Positions 53,850 to 63,808 of a stretch of 64,000 bases of DNA are shown piece by piece. A model generated the notes under the pieces. The model had not been told where the DNA came from. It made no database searches and saw nothing but the letters and a program-made list of their open reading frames with translations. The translations under genes and the position numbers were made by a program. The DNA is from Cylindrospermopsis curvispora GIHE-G1 (GTDB lineage: Bacteria > Cyanobacteriota > Cyanobacteriia > Cyanobacteriales > Nostocaceae), in assembly GCF_014489415.1 (NCBI RefSeq), contig NZ_CP060822.1:2465501-2529500 (forward strand). Direction: 5' to 3'. Positions within the stretch are counted from its first letter, which is position 1; every line of letters starts with the position of its first letter.

Positions 53850-54173
53850 ATGCAAATTATCCTGTATGGTAAACCTGGTTGTCATCTTTGTGAAGGGTTA
53901 ATAGAAAAGTTAGAACAAATCACTGATAATAAAGACAGTAATAAAAGTGCTAATATTAGTTTTACCTTAGAGGTCCGTGATATTACCACCCGTGAAGATT
54001 GGTTTGCCGCCTATCAGTATGAAATTCCCGTGTTGTTTCTATGGGATTCCAGTAAAGGAACAGAGTATTTGCAATCTTTACCCCGTCCTTCTCCCCGTGC
54101 AAGTGTTCAGCAATTAGAGAACTTATTATTTACCACAGCTACTAAGTTGTTGATGTTACCAGATCAGGGATGA
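53850..54173 (+). CDS. Glutaredoxin-like (DUF836 type) small thiol protein
   Basis: A 107-residue thioredoxin-fold protein. It begins QIILYGKPGCHLCEGLIEKL with a CxxC pair (C11, C14), followed by FTLEVRDITTREDWFAAYQ and the cis-proline-type motif YEIPVLFLWD. This is the DUF836 glutaredoxin-like group, presumed to reduce disulfides in the cytoplasm. M at 53850 is chosen over 53838 since homology starts with it. It lies between the aminotransferase gene and murE without an evident operon. Confidence 0.83.
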   Translation: MQIILYGKPGCHLCEGLIEKLEQITDNKDSNKSANISFTLEVRDITTREDWFAAYQYEIPVLFLWDSSKGTEYLQSLPRPSPRASVQQLENLLFTTATKLLMLPDQG

Positions 54174-54295
54174 ATAGTCCAATAAAACACAGGAGATGGA
54201 ATTGCCAGTTGCCAATTTGTTAGGTACTGTGGTTAAAATCGTGCAAAATAGACACAAGATATCTGCCAGATCTTTTCGCGATGAGGTATAAGATA

Positions 54296-55783
54296 ATGAA
54301 TTTAAGAGAATTATTGGCTGTTATTGATGGCGTGGAATACCAGGGTGAAGATGTGGAAGTTCGCGGGATCAAAACCAATTCCCACGCTTGTGGTGAGGGG
54401 GATTTATTTATTGGCATACCTGGAAGCAGAGTTGATGGAGGTGAGTTCTGGCCCGGTGCTTTAGCTGCTGGTGCGGTTGCGGCTATTATCTCCCCACAAG
54501 CAGCATCCAAAACTCCCCCCACCTCAGATGCTCTCTTAATTACTGCTACCAACCTTAATAAAGTCTGTGCCCAGGTTTGTGCAGCTTTTTATGGCTATCC
54601 AGCGGAAAAACTGCAAATCGTTGGCGTAACTGGGACTAATGGCAAAACTACTACTACTCATTTAATTGAGTATTTTCTCAATCAAGCTAATTTGCCAGCG
54701 GCTTTACTCGGTACTCTTTATACTCGCTGGCCTGGTTTTTCTCAAGTTGCTAACCATACCACTCCCTTTGCAATTGACTTACAGCATAATTTAGCTCAAG
54801 CTGTTGACGCTGGTTGTCAGTTGGGGGTTATGGAGGTTAGTTCCCACTCCTTAGCCCAAGATAGGGTTTTTGGCTGTCACTTTGAGGTTTCTGTATTTAC
54901 TAATCTCACTCAAGATCATCTTGATTATCACCAGGATATGGAAGATTATTTTCGAGCGAAGGCTTTGTTATTTACTCCTGACTATCTCCAAGGAAGAGCT
55001 GTTATTAATATTGATGATCAATATGGACAACGTTTAACTATTGGTTTGGATAAACAGCAGCTTTGGACATACAGCATTAATAATACTAGTGCTGATTTCT
55101 GGGTGAGTGATCTGAATTATCAACCTCATGGTGTCAGTGGTATTTTACATACTCCTGAGGGTAATTCCCCTTTTAGCTCTCCCCTGGTGGGACAGTATAA
55201 CTTAGAAAATCTTTTGGCAGCTGTAGCTGCAGTCCTACATCTGGGGTTGGATTTGGAAACTGTGGTAGATTGTATACCTAATTTTTCAGGCGTCCCTGGC
55301 AGAATGGAACGAATTCAAATCAATCCTCACCAGGATATTAGCGTTATTGTGGATTATGCTCATACCCCTGATAGTCTGGAAAATTTACTTAAAGCTGCTC
55401 GTCCATTTATACCAGGAAGAATGATTTGCGTCTTTGGGTGTGGAGGAGATAGGGATAAAACAAAACGTCCAAAAATGGGTAGAATTGCGGCGGATTTGGC
55501 AGATGTGGTCGTGATAACCTCGGATAATCCACGCACTGAAAACCCAGATGCAATATTAGAAGATATCTTGACTGGTATACCAGAGGATGTGTCAAGACTG
55601 GTAATTGGCGATCGCGCTAGAGCTATTCATACTGCTATACTGGAAGCTCAACCAGGTGATGGTGTATTATTAGCAGGTAAAGGTCACGAAGATTATCAAA
55701 TTCTCGGCACCGAAAAAATCCATTTTGATGATAGAGAACAAGCTCGTGATGCCTTACATTTAAGAGCAGCTCAGAATAGCTAA
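54296..55783 (+). CDS. murE: UDP-MurNAc-L-Ala-D-Glu:meso-diaminopimelate ligase
   Basis: MurE adds meso-diaminopimelate to the peptidoglycan peptide. The 495-residue protein has the N-terminal UDP-binding part (VRGIKTNSHACGEGDLFIGI), the ATP-loop VGVTGTNGKTTTTHLIEYFL, the GVMEVSSHSLAQDRV and FTNLTQDHLDYHQDMEDYF segments with the carbamylated-lysine region, PGRMERI, and VDYAHTPDSLENLLKAAR. The DNPR motif that selects DAP over lysine is in TSDNPRTENP. The ATG at 54296 has GAGGT eight bases ahead, so it is preferred over the ATG at 54281. Confidence 0.95.
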   Translation: MNLRELLAVIDGVEYQGEDVEVRGIKTNSHACGEGDLFIGIPGSRVDGGEFWPGALAAGAVAAIISPQAASKTPPTSDALLITATNLNKVCAQVCAAFYGYPAEKLQIVGVTGTNGKTTTTHLIEYFLNQANLPAALLGTLYTRWPGFSQVANHTTPFAIDLQHNLAQAVDAGCQLGVMEVSSHSLAQDRVFGCHFEVSVFTNLTQDHLDYHQDMEDYFRAKALLFTPDYLQGRAVINIDDQYGQRLTIGLDKQQLWTYSINNTSADFWVSDLNYQPHGVSGILHTPEGNSPFSSPLVGQYNLENLLAAVAAVLHLGLDLETVVDCIPNFSGVPGRMERIQINPHQDISVIVDYAHTPDSLENLLKAARPFIPGRMICVFGCGGDRDKTKRPKMGRIAADLADVVVITSDNPRTENPDAILEDILTGIPEDVSRLVIGDRARAIHTAILEAQPGDGVLLAGKGHEDYQILGTEKIHFDDREQARDALHLRAAQNS

Positions 55784-55813
55784 ATTTGCAATGATGTTAC
55801 TTTAGGGGTAAAT

Positions 55814-56335
55814 ATGCCAAGAACACAGAAAAACGATAATTTTGTTGACAAGTCTTTTACCGTTATGGCAGATTTAATCCTGAAACTTCTGCCAACTAAT
55901 AAAAAGGCTAAAGAGGCCTTTGTCTACTATCGAGATGGTATGTCAGCACAGGCTGAAGGGGAATACGCCGAAGCCCTAGAATATTACGAAGAGGCTCTAT
56001 CTTTGGAAGAGGATACTAATGATAGAAGTTTTATCTTGTACAACATGGGACTGATACATGCCAGCAATGGGGATCATGATCGGGCGCTGGATTTCTATCA
56101 TAAAGCCATTGATTTGAATCCTCGGTTACCTCAAGCCTTAAATAACATCGCTGTGATTTATCACTATAAGGGCGAAAAAGCAAAGGAAGAAGGTGACAAC
56201 GATGGGGGAGAAGCACTATTTGACCAGGCCGCAGACTATTGGATTAGGGCAATTCGTCTAGCTCCTAATAACTACATTGAAGCTCAAAACTGGTTAAAAA
56301 CTACCGGGCGATCGCAAATTGATGTATTCTTTTAA
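55814..56335 (+). CDS. ycf3: Photosystem I assembly protein Ycf3
   Basis: Ycf3 is a thylakoid-associated TPR protein needed to assemble photosystem I. The 173-residue product matches closely: it begins [20 protein letters not shown], followed by three TPR units ([60 protein letters not shown]) and the C-terminal [20 protein letters not shown]. It follows murE by 30 bases on the same strand and may be cotranscribed, though the genes are unrelated in function. Confidence 0.96.
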   Translation: MPRTQKNDNFVDKSFTVMADLILKLLPTNKKAKEAFVYYRDGMSAQAEGEYAEALEYYEEALSLEEDTNDRSFILYNMGLIHASNGDHDRALDFYHKAIDLNPRLPQALNNIAVIYHYKGEKAKEEGDNDGGEALFDQAADYWIRAIRLAPNNYIEAQNWLKTTGRSQIDVFF

Positions 56336-56378
56336 CCAATAACCAAATTTTAAATAACCAATTATTTATTGCTAAAAC

Positions 56379-56669
56379 ATGATTGATCGCGAACAGGTCC
56401 GCAAAGTAGCCAACCTAGCTCGGCTAGAATTAACAGCAGAGGAGGAGGAACAATTTACCTTCCAGCTAGGAAGCATTTTGGAGTATGTGGAACAACTGGG
56501 GGAACTTGATGTGAGCAACGTCCTTCCTACCACCAGAGCCATTGACTTGAGCAATGTAACCAGGGAAGACAAACTAAAACCCTACCCGGAAAGGGAGGCT
56601 ATACTTAGGGGTGCTCCCCAACAGGAGGGTGACTTTTTCAAAGTTCCCAAAATCCTCAATGCGGAGTAA
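56379..56669 (+). CDS. gatC: Asp/Glu-tRNA(Asn/Gln) amidotransferase subunit C
   Basis: GatC is the small subunit of the GatCAB complex that turns mischarged Glu-tRNA(Gln) (and Asp-tRNA(Asn)) into the correct product. The 96-residue protein starts [20 protein letters not shown], continues with [19 protein letters not shown] and ends with [20 protein letters not shown], all typical. gatA and gatB are not in the window, as is common in cyanobacteria. It lies 43 bases after ycf3. Confidence 0.94.
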   Translation: MIDREQVRKVANLARLELTAEEEEQFTFQLGSILEYVEQLGELDVSNVLPTTRAIDLSNVTREDKLKPYPEREAILRGAPQQEGDFFKVPKILNAE

Positions 56670-56768
56670 AGACCAGGACACCTAAAAAAATTGCCGAAGG
56701 ACAACACCTGAACTGGGACAGGAAGTACCAACGGCGGTTTTATTGTTCTTAAAAAGACTAGAACCAGT

Positions 56769-56924
56769 CTACTGATAAGAGGACTGCTCGGCTTCTAATT
56801 GGCGAATTAGACTCTCGTCACCTTTTATTCTTGCCGCTTCCAGTCGGTGCTCAAGATTTTTGAGTATATTTTGTCTGTGTACTTGTTCAGCCTTTTTAGC
56901 TGCTTGTGATCTAGAACTAATCAT
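56769..56924 (-). CDS. pirA: Small basic PirA-like PII-interacting regulator
   Basis: A 51-residue helical protein reading SRSQAAKKAEQVHRQNILKN then LEHRLEAARIKGDESLIRQL. This pattern (basic start, NLEHRLE.AR..GDE.LIRQLEAE) recalls PirA of Synechocystis, which binds the PII protein GlnB and so relieves its activation of arginine synthesis. An AAGAGGT ribosome site lies seven bases before the ATG at 56922-56924. The promoter carries a near-perfect NtcA site, as expected of a nitrogen-controlled regulator. The identity is recalled, not searched; a different short NtcA-regulated protein is the alternative. Confidence 0.62.
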   Translation of the reverse strand: MISSRSQAAKKAEQVHRQNILKNLEHRLEAARIKGDESLIRQLEAEQSSYQ

Positions 56925-56958
56925 TTCTGTAACCTCTTGTCTTCAATTCAGATGGTAG

Positions 56959-56999
56959 ACCTTAACCACTCAAACCCAATGTTCCGTAACCTAAGTTAC
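56959..56999 (-). promoter_or_regulatory. NtcA-type promoter of the pirA-like gene
   Basis: On the minus strand GTAACTTAGGTTAC (56986-56999) matches GTA-N8-TAC exactly and is palindromic in its core. TAAGGT (56959-56964) follows after 21 bases as the TAN3T -10 box. This is the canonical class II NtcA promoter, and the start codon is 35 bases further downstream. Confidence 0.75.
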
Positions 57000-57270
57000 A
57001 GAAAAATAATATAATATCTGAAACTGAGGGTCAAGATATATTAGGTAAAGAAATGTTGCAGACCATTCTTGGGTTGGGATCCCCACCCCAGGAATAAAAT
57101 TTAGTTCAGGCGCTGGGCGGTTAAACTGGCATTGCTTAATAGAAATAGTTGTCGTAAAATTAAGTAGTCCTTTCCGTTAGAGACGGCTTTTTAGTACAAT
57201 ATTGTGTGCAAATAGTCCAGGTTAAATATCTCTAGAATGGGGATTAAACACGGTGCAGGGGAAGCAAGCT

Positions 57271-59526
57271 GTGCAAATCGCGCTCGATTATTACCGAATT
57301 TTAGGACTCCCATTGGCTGCAACCGAGGAGCAACTGCGTCAGGCCTATAATGATCGCATTCTGCAACTGCCACAACGGGAATATTCTACCTTGGCAATAG
57401 CTGCTCGCAAGCGAATCCTGGAACAAGCCTATATGGTTCTCTCAGATCCGAAAGAGCGTAGCAAATACGATCAAGCATATCTAGCATACGCATACGATCA
57501 GACAAAAATAGAGATCGGACCGGAATTGGAGGGGAATGGGGAAACAGCTAACCAAAATCATAATCCTCAACCTCTAACTATAGACGTTGCTAAAGAAAAC
57601 TTAGTTGGTGCATTAGTACTCCTTCAAGAGTTGGGTGAATATGAGTTGGTACTAAGATTAGGTCAGCCATACTTGACGAATAGGTCCCCAGGTAAGTCTG
57701 ATCGTGAATCTAAAAGGCGTACGTTAACCAATGCTGATGAGTTGCCAGACGTTATTCTAACAGTTGCTTTGTCTTGTCTGGAATTAGGACGGGAACAATG
57801 GCAACAAGGTAATTATGAGAACGCCGCCATCTCCCTGGAAACAGGGGAAGAACTGCTGCTGCGGGAGAGAATGTTTACTAGTGTACAGTCGGAAATTACA
57901 GCGGATGTATGTAGACTCAGACCTTATAGAATTTTAGATCTATTAGCTCTACCGATGGAGCGGACCAAGGATCGTCATCAGGGTTGGGAATTACTACAAA
58001 ACATTCTCGACCAAAGAGGTGGCATTGATGGTGTGGGGAATGATCAGACAGGTTTGAATGTGGACGATTTTCTCCGGTTTATTCAACAGCTACGACACCA
58101 CTTAACAGTATCGGAACAACATAAACTTTTTGAATCTGAAAGTAAAAGACCTTCTACCGTAGCAACCTACCTATTTGTTTACACACTAATTGCTAAAGGA
58201 TTTTGCCAAAGGCAACCAGCTTTGATTCGTCAAGCTAAACAAATTTTGCTTCGTTTGGCCAAACGTCAAGATGTACATCTAGAACAAGCTCTGTGTGCTT
58301 TACTACTGGGACAAACGGAAGAAGCAACCCGTGTTTTAGAACTAAGTCAGGAATATGAACAATTGACTATAATCAGACAGCAGTCTCAAGATTCACCAGA
58401 TTTGTTACCAGGACTGTGTTTGTACTGCGAGCAATGGTTAGAGCAAGAGGTATTTCCCCATTTTCGAGACTTAACTAAACAGCAAGCTTCCTTAAAAGAT
58501 TATTTTGCTGATAAACAGGTACAAGCATACTTGGAGCAATTACCAGCCGATCCATATACAACTGAGGAACTAAGGACAGTCAACAGTCAGGTTGGTTCAG
58601 GGATTGGCATTCCCCATACTAGCTTTAGAGAAGATGAACACCTACCCGTTGTGAGTCCCGTAGCAACCAGCTCCCAAAACCTAGAGGAATGGAAGGAATC
58701 TAAGGTGGAGGTAGCTTCTCAAATTTCCACTCCTCATCAACACCAGAGAGCAAGACAGTGGAAGATCTCGGGATATGGTCACGAATCTCATAGTTCCTTC
58801 ACAGAGGAGGGAACAAAGCAATCCAGTAAGTATAAACATCGTAGACGAGGTTCAACTAGTCTTCAAGAAGAACAGATAGAAGAGAAACATTCACATACTC
58901 ATTTACATAATAAGTATAGACAAAGTTTTACTCGTAAATTTCCTGCTCTAACTCGATTAAATACATTTTTCCTGATAGGAGGTATATTAGGGATGTGGAT
59001 TTTAATACCTACGATTTGGGGGAGGTTAAACAGTACAATGGTAGACGAGCCAAATTTACAGGGAGGAAAACTTGTCGTACAGTTGAATCAACCAACCGTT
59101 GTTATACCTACACTCCCTCGTCAACCAGGATCACCATCCGGTCAACTCACAAAGGCGATCGCTCAAACACTAATTGAAACCTGGTTGTCGACGAAAGCAG
59201 CAGCAATGGGTCCCAATCATGAGATAAAACGATTAGACAAGATTTTAATAGATCCAGCCTTATCCCAATGGCAATCTATAGTTAGACAGGATATGGCTAT
59301 AAAGCGCTATCGTAAGTATGAACATGAAGTGAAAATAGAACTTGTTCGTCATGAGGGGAATACCTCGAACAATGCGTTAGTGGAAGCTACAGTTAAAGAA
59401 ATTACCCATTTTTACCGAGGGGGAAATCTCCAGACATCTGGTCGAGAAGCATTGCGAGTTAGATATGATTTAAACCGCCAGCAAAACTCTTGGCGCATCC
59501 GCAATATGACCATAGTGGAATCCTAA
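57271..59526 (+). CDS. ftn2: Cell division protein Ftn2/ZipN (ARC6-like)
   Basis: Ftn2 (ZipN) anchors and organises the FtsZ ring in cyanobacteria and is the ancestor of plant ARC6. The 751-residue product has an N-terminal J-like domain (ALDYYRILGLPLAATEEQLR, QAYMVLSDPKERSKYDQAYL), a long helical TPR-like region, a variable charged linker rich in H, S and R, one transmembrane segment near residues 563-583 (FFLIGGILGMWILIPTIW) and a periplasmic DUF4101 domain (LIETWLSTKAAAMGPNHEI, YRKYEHEVKIELVRHEG). GTG 57271 is chosen because family homology begins there and AGGGGA lies before it; the GTG at 57253 is possible. Together with patD and fraCDE it adds to the cell-division and multicellularity genes here. 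Confidence 0.93.
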   Translation: MQIALDYYRILGLPLAATEEQLRQAYNDRILQLPQREYSTLAIAARKRILEQAYMVLSDPKERSKYDQAYLAYAYDQTKIEIGPELEGNGETANQNHNPQPLTIDVAKENLVGALVLLQELGEYELVLRLGQPYLTNRSPGKSDRESKRRTLTNADELPDVILTVALSCLELGREQWQQGNYENAAISLETGEELLLRERMFTSVQSEITADVCRLRPYRILDLLALPMERTKDRHQGWELLQNILDQRGGIDGVGNDQTGLNVDDFLRFIQQLRHHLTVSEQHKLFESESKRPSTVATYLFVYTLIAKGFCQRQPALIRQAKQILLRLAKRQDVHLEQALCALLLGQTEEATRVLELSQEYEQLTIIRQQSQDSPDLLPGLCLYCEQWLEQEVFPHFRDLTKQQASLKDYFADKQVQAYLEQLPADPYTTEELRTVNSQVGSGIGIPHTSFREDEHLPVVSPVATSSQNLEEWKESKVEVASQISTPHQHQRARQWKISGYGHESHSSFTEEGTKQSSKYKHRRRGSTSLQEEQIEEKHSHTHLHNKYRQSFTRKFPALTRLNTFFLIGGILGMWILIPTIWGRLNSTMVDEPNLQGGKLVVQLNQPTVVIPTLPRQPGSPSGQLTKAIAQTLIETWLSTKAAAMGPNHEIKRLDKILIDPALSQWQSIVRQDMAIKRYRKYEHEVKIELVRHEGNTSNNALVEATVKEITHFYRGGNLQTSGREALRVRYDLNRQQNSWRIRNMTIVES

Positions 59527-59624
59527 ACATAAAATTGTGAGCGATCCGTTAAAATAGTTAGATAGCAGTGAACCAAAATCAACCGGGTTTTAGATTTTTC
59601 CACACCAATAGACTTGATTAAAAT

Positions 59625-61382
59625 ATGAACGCTACACAACAAAAACTGAAACTGAAACTACAGCAAGCATTAGTGGCTAGATTTGGCGAAGAGTATATAC
59701 AGGTAGATCCCATTTTAGTAGCAGCAAGTAATCCTAAATTTGGTGATTTTCAGGCCAATGTGGCATTATCCCTGAGTAAAAAATTGGGAATGCAGCCCAG
59801 GGCTATTGCTACAGCTATAGTAGAGGAATTAGACGTATCAGATCTATGTGAAGTACCAGAAATTGCCGGACCTGGATTCATTAATCTAAAATTACAAACA
59901 TCCTATTTAGAATCACAACTGAATGCCATTAAAACAGATCCCCGTTTAGGAGTTCCTAGGGCCGATCAACCTGAAAAGCAGATAGTTGATTTTTCCAGTC
60001 CAAACATAGCTAAAGAAATGCACGTTGGACATTTGCGTTCCACAATTATTGGTGATTGTATTGCCAGAATTTTAGAGTTTCGTGGTCATCAGGTATTAAG
60101 ACTAAATCATGTAGGTGATTGGGGGACACAATTTGGCATGTTGATTGCCTATTTACGTGAGGTATACCCGCAAGCGCTCACCACTGCCAATGTTCTAAAT
60201 ATAGGAGATTTGGTCAGTTTTTATCGTCAAGCCAAGCAGAGATTTGATGCAGATACAACTTTTCAAGAAACAGCACGTCAAGAGGTGGTTAGGCTACAAA
60301 CGGGAGCAGAAGATACAACTCATGCCTGGAATTTATTGTGTGCACAATCACGTAAAGAATTTCAGACAATTTACGACCTGTTAAATATTAAAATAATTGA
60401 AAGAGGAGAATCATTTTATAATCCCTTTCTATCAAAAATAGTGGAAGATTTAGAAAAAGCAGGACTAGTCGAAGAAAATCAAGGAGCAAAATGTGTTTTC
60501 TTAGAGGGATTTACTAATAGAGAGGGAGAAGCACTACCATTAATCGTGCAGAAATCAGATGGTGGTTATAACTACGCAACAACAGATTTAGCAGCATTAC
60601 TTTACCGTATTCGGGAAGACCAGGCTAAACGGATAATTTACGTTACCGATGCAGGACAAGCAAATCACTTTGCCCAATTTTTTCAAGTTGCTCAAAAAGC
60701 TGGATGGATACCCGATGATGTGGAATTGGTTCACATTCCCTTTGGGTTAGTCTTGGGTGAAGATGGCAAAAAATTCAAAACTCGTTCTGGAGACACGGTA
60801 AGATTAAAGGACCTATTGGATGAAGCAGTTTTACGCGCTCGCGCAGATTTAGAAGCTAGATTACAACAAGAAGGTAGACAAGAAACCCCGGAATTTATAC
60901 AGAATGTGGCTCAAACAGTTGGCATAAGCGCAGTCAAATATGCGGATTTGAGTCAAAATCGTACTAGTAGCTATGTTTTTAGTTATGATAAGATGCTTTC
61001 TCTAAAAGGCAATACAGCACCATATATGCTATATGCTTATGTCCGAACTCAGGGTATTAGTCGGGAAGGTAAAATTGATTTTGAAAACTTGGCTCCCGAT
61101 GCCAAAATTATTCTTCAAGAAGAGACGGAACTAAATCTAGCCAAGCATTTGTTACAATTAGATGAGATCCTTTATCAGGTAGAACAGGATCTATTACCCA
61201 ATCGTCTATGTGAGTATTTGTATAGTCTCAGCGAGAAATTTAATAAATTCTATGACAGGTGTCCAGTACTTAAAACAGAAGACCCCATTCGAACTTCTAG
61301 ATTGATGTTATGTTATGTAACAGCAAGAACACTGCGATTAGGACTGGATTTATTAGGTATTAAGGTGGTTGAAAGAATCTAG
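59625..61382 (+). CDS. argS: Arginyl-tRNA synthetase
   Basis: ArgS charges tRNA(Arg). The 585-residue protein has the N-terminal tRNA-binding Add1 domain ([20 protein letters not shown]), the HIGH-type motif in [46 protein letters not shown], the KMSKS-region variant [17 protein letters not shown] usual for this enzyme, and the C-terminal anticodon-binding helix bundle ending [16 protein letters not shown]. The ATG at 59625 gives the normal length. It is followed 22 bases later by a small secreted-protein gene. Confidence 0.95.
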   Translation: MNATQQKLKLKLQQALVARFGEEYIQVDPILVAASNPKFGDFQANVALSLSKKLGMQPRAIATAIVEELDVSDLCEVPEIAGPGFINLKLQTSYLESQLNAIKTDPRLGVPRADQPEKQIVDFSSPNIAKEMHVGHLRSTIIGDCIARILEFRGHQVLRLNHVGDWGTQFGMLIAYLREVYPQALTTANVLNIGDLVSFYRQAKQRFDADTTFQETARQEVVRLQTGAEDTTHAWNLLCAQSRKEFQTIYDLLNIKIIERGESFYNPFLSKIVEDLEKAGLVEENQGAKCVFLEGFTNREGEALPLIVQKSDGGYNYATTDLAALLYRIREDQAKRIIYVTDAGQANHFAQFFQVAQKAGWIPDDVELVHIPFGLVLGEDGKKFKTRSGDTVRLKDLLDEAVLRARADLEARLQQEGRQETPEFIQNVAQTVGISAVKYADLSQNRTSSYVFSYDKMLSLKGNTAPYMLYAYVRTQGISREGKIDFENLAPDAKIILQEETELNLAKHLLQLDEILYQVEQDLLPNRLCEYLYSLSEKFNKFYDRCPVLKTEDPIRTSRLMLCYVTARTLRLGLDLLGIKVVERI

Positions 61383-61404
61383 ACAATTTACACACAGAGG
61401 AAAA

Positions 61405-61791
61405 ATGAAACTATTAGTTATCAAAACGCTCATTACATCTATAGGGTTGCTAGGGTTATTTAACCCCAATCAAGCATCAGCACAACTGATTCCCGAACCT
61501 TGGGTAGCGGTAGGGTCTAAGGATAGCGCCATCACCTACGCAGGGGGGGTCAAGGTTTTTGGTTTTGGTTTAGAAGTGGGAACTGGTAAAGATGGTGTGA
61601 CGGGTACGGATGTTCTTAAATTCATTAATCTACCATTTATATCGCCATATATTGGAGTGGGGTATTATTCAACTAAGCAAGAAGTATCACTTTCTGGTGG
61701 CATACACGTAGAAACAAGTAAACACATTTTTATTGGAGCTGGATATAATTCTGTTCGGGGATTTAACGGACAAATAGGGATCAAACTTTAA
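61405..61791 (+). CDS. Small secreted protein, function unknown
   Basis: A 128-residue protein that I do not recognise. A signal peptide covers residues 1-27 (LLVIKTLITSIGLLGLF, cleavage after ASA). The mature part is glycine-rich with alternating hydrophobic residues (VGSKDSAITYAGGVKVFGFG, GVGYYSTKQEVSLSGGIHV, FIGAGYNSVRGFNGQIGIKL), as in small outer-membrane beta-barrels. GAGGAAAA precedes ATG 61405, which is better than the upstream TTG 61369 that overlaps the end of argS. It might be cotranscribed with argS. Confidence 0.7.
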   Translation: MKLLVIKTLITSIGLLGLFNPNQASAQLIPEPWVAVGSKDSAITYAGGVKVFGFGLEVGTGKDGVTGTDVLKFINLPFISPYIGVGYYSTKQEVSLSGGIHVETSKHIFIGAGYNSVRGFNGQIGIKL

Positions 61792-61889
61792 CTCAACTTG
61801 ATCCAATGGCGGTTTTCTTGAGTTCACTTGTTGAGCAGAACCTATATCTGTTATACTACCTCGAGTAGTTTGACCTCGTTATAACTCTC

Positions 61890-62618
61890 ATGCAGGATCA
61901 AGTTCAGAACCGACTCAAGGATCAAGTTATAGTCATCGTTGGTGCTACTGGTGGCATTGGTTCAGCTTTAACCCGTAAATTAGCACCCACGGGAGCAAGG
62001 TTGGTGCTATCTAGTAGGGATGGGATAAGGTTACAAAACCTGGTGAGCGATTTATCATCGGAATCGCTGGTAGTGCCAACAGATATTACTCAACCAGAAC
62101 AGGTAGAAGCACTAATACAAACAACCATAGCCAATTTTGGTAAAGTTGATGTTTTGGTCAATGCAGCAGGAATGGGAATTCTTAAAGCATATAATAACAT
62201 AAACCCGGAAGAATTAAATCGAATTCTAGATTTGAACCTAAAGGGTTGTTTTTATACTTGTCAAGCAGCTGCTAAAGAAATGCAAAAACGTAAATCTGGT
62301 CATATTTGTAATGTAGTGGGTATATTAGGTAAACATTCAATGCCTATGGCAGCAGCTTACTCTGCTTCTAAATTTGGTGTAGTAGGATTTAGCAAGTCCA
62401 TGGCAGAAGAATTAAAACGGTTTGGCGTCAAGTTTACATTGTTTTATTTTGGTGGAATAGATTCCCCTTTCTGGGATCATGTCAGCATGAAGGTAGATAG
62501 AACAAAAATGTTAAGTTGTGAAACCGCAGCCAATGCAATTTTTTATGCTTTATCATTAGAACCTCAAGCAGTACCAATGGAAATTAATATTCAACCCGAT
62601 AGTCATTTATTTTTTTAG
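61890..62618 (+). CDS. Short-chain dehydrogenase/reductase
   Basis: A 242-residue SDR enzyme using NAD(P)(H). It has the dinucleotide loop IVGATGGIGSALTRKLA, the VLVNAAGMG motif, and the active site with the YSASK tetrad in AAAYSASKFGVVGFSKSMAE. An arginine in the first turn (SSRDG) suggests NADP preference. The substrate is unknown; fabG-like and other roles are all possible. It lies 98 bases after the small secreted-protein gene and 75 bases before the dioxygenase gene on the same strand, so a joint role in a quinone/aromatic pathway is possible but unproven. Confidence 0.87.
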   Translation: MQDQVQNRLKDQVIVIVGATGGIGSALTRKLAPTGARLVLSSRDGIRLQNLVSDLSSESLVVPTDITQPEQVEALIQTTIANFGKVDVLVNAAGMGILKAYNNINPEELNRILDLNLKGCFYTCQAAAKEMQKRKSGHICNVVGILGKHSMPMAAAYSASKFGVVGFSKSMAEELKRFGVKFTLFYFGGIDSPFWDHVSMKVDRTKMLSCETAANAIFYALSLEPQAVPMEINIQPDSHLFF

Positions 62619-62693
62619 GGGGATTTTTTACAAAATTAGGTGATCTTAAATAGTTACGTACTGAGCAAAAGTATTTAATCAATAAAAACTAAT

Positions 62694-63737
62694 ATGCTGC
62701 AAATTGATCATGTTCACTTTTATGTAGAAAATGCCCACAGGTGGCGAGATTGGTTTGTCAACAATTTAGGTTTTGAAAGAGTTCCCCATCAGGGGATTTC
62801 TTCCAGTTTGATAAATCACAAAAAATTGGCTGATACTGATACCCAAGTGGTGAGAAGTGGTAATGTTTGTTTTTTAATTTCTTCACCATTATTGGAGACT
62901 AGTCCTGTGGCAAATTTTTTATTTCATCATCCCCCTGGTGTAGCAGACGTAGCTTTTCGCGTAGAGAATATAGAAACAGTTACAGCAAGAGTCATCAGTT
63001 ATGGTGGCATAGTTTTACAACCTATTCAAAAAACCCAATCTGGTAAATATTGCCAAATAAAAGGTTGGGGAAATCTGAGTCATTCATTAATTGAGTTACC
63101 CGGGGGAGCAATTATTGAAGAAGATAATTTTTTGGATATGGATCATGTGGTGCTAAATGTTGAATCTGGAGATTTAATAAAAGCAGCTCAATGGTATGAA
63201 AATATTTTGGAATTTAAGCCTCAACAAAGTTTTAATATTCACACGGGAATCTCAGGACTAAACAGTCAGGTTATGATCTCTGGTAACGGTAAAGTTAAAT
63301 TGCCTATTAATCAACCAACATCTAATAATTCTCAAATCCAGGAGTTTTTACATTTCAATCGTGGTTCCGGTGTGCAACATATCGCCCTAGGTACTAAAAA
63401 TATTGTCCAGGCGATCGCCCGCTTTCGTGCTGCTGGTGTGACCTTTCTTTCCATACCTCAAAGTTATTACTCACAACTAGATCAGCGGTTCCAATCTGTT
63501 TTGTCTCCCTCAGAATTTCAGGCGATCGCCCAGCAAGAAATTTTGGTTGATTCTCAGGGATCTACAAATGGCTTATTGTTGCAGATCTTTACCCAGCCAA
63601 TTTTTAAGGAACCGACGTTTTTTCTGGAATTTATTGAACGTCGTTCCCATCCTTCTGGTTTTGGTGAAGGTAATTTTCGCGCCCTATTCACAGCTATGGA
63701 AAGCGAGCAGATTAAACGTGGTTTCGTGAGCAGTTAA
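62694..63737 (+). CDS. 4-hydroxyphenylpyruvate dioxygenase
   Basis: HPPD converts 4-hydroxyphenylpyruvate to homogentisate, the head group for tocopherol in cyanobacteria. The 347-residue protein has two vicinal-oxygen-chelate halves. The iron site is read as the His of MDHVVLNVESGDL, the His of GVQHIALGTKNI, and the Glu of FFLEFIERRSH, close to the C-terminal SGFGEGNFRALFTAMESEQI that closes the active site. The start is LQIDHVHFYVENAHRWRDWF. All key residues are present. Confidence 0.93.
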   Translation: MLQIDHVHFYVENAHRWRDWFVNNLGFERVPHQGISSSLINHKKLADTDTQVVRSGNVCFLISSPLLETSPVANFLFHHPPGVADVAFRVENIETVTARVISYGGIVLQPIQKTQSGKYCQIKGWGNLSHSLIELPGGAIIEEDNFLDMDHVVLNVESGDLIKAAQWYENILEFKPQQSFNIHTGISGLNSQVMISGNGKVKLPINQPTSNNSQIQEFLHFNRGSGVQHIALGTKNIVQAIARFRAAGVTFLSIPQSYYSQLDQRFQSVLSPSEFQAIAQQEILVDSQGSTNGLLLQIFTQPIFKEPTFFLEFIERRSHPSGFGEGNFRALFTAMESEQIKRGFVSS

Positions 63738-63755
63738 AGGTTTTTAAAAACCTTT
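63736..63755. terminator. Perfect palindrome after the dioxygenase gene
   Basis: AAAGGTTTTTAAAAACCTTT is a perfect 20-base palindrome right at the stop codon of the HPPD gene. It can form a hairpin only with an A/T loop; it may act as a terminator or protein site. Confidence 0.45.
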
Positions 63756-63808
63756 GGTTGTTGTTCCAATTTCTGGGATAATGATGAAAAAATTAATTTG
63801 AATAGCCA

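Noticed and set aside
57191-57373. 60-codon frame on the minus strand over the ftn2 start.
   Set aside because: It is antisense to the conserved J-like domain of ftn2 and has no independent support.
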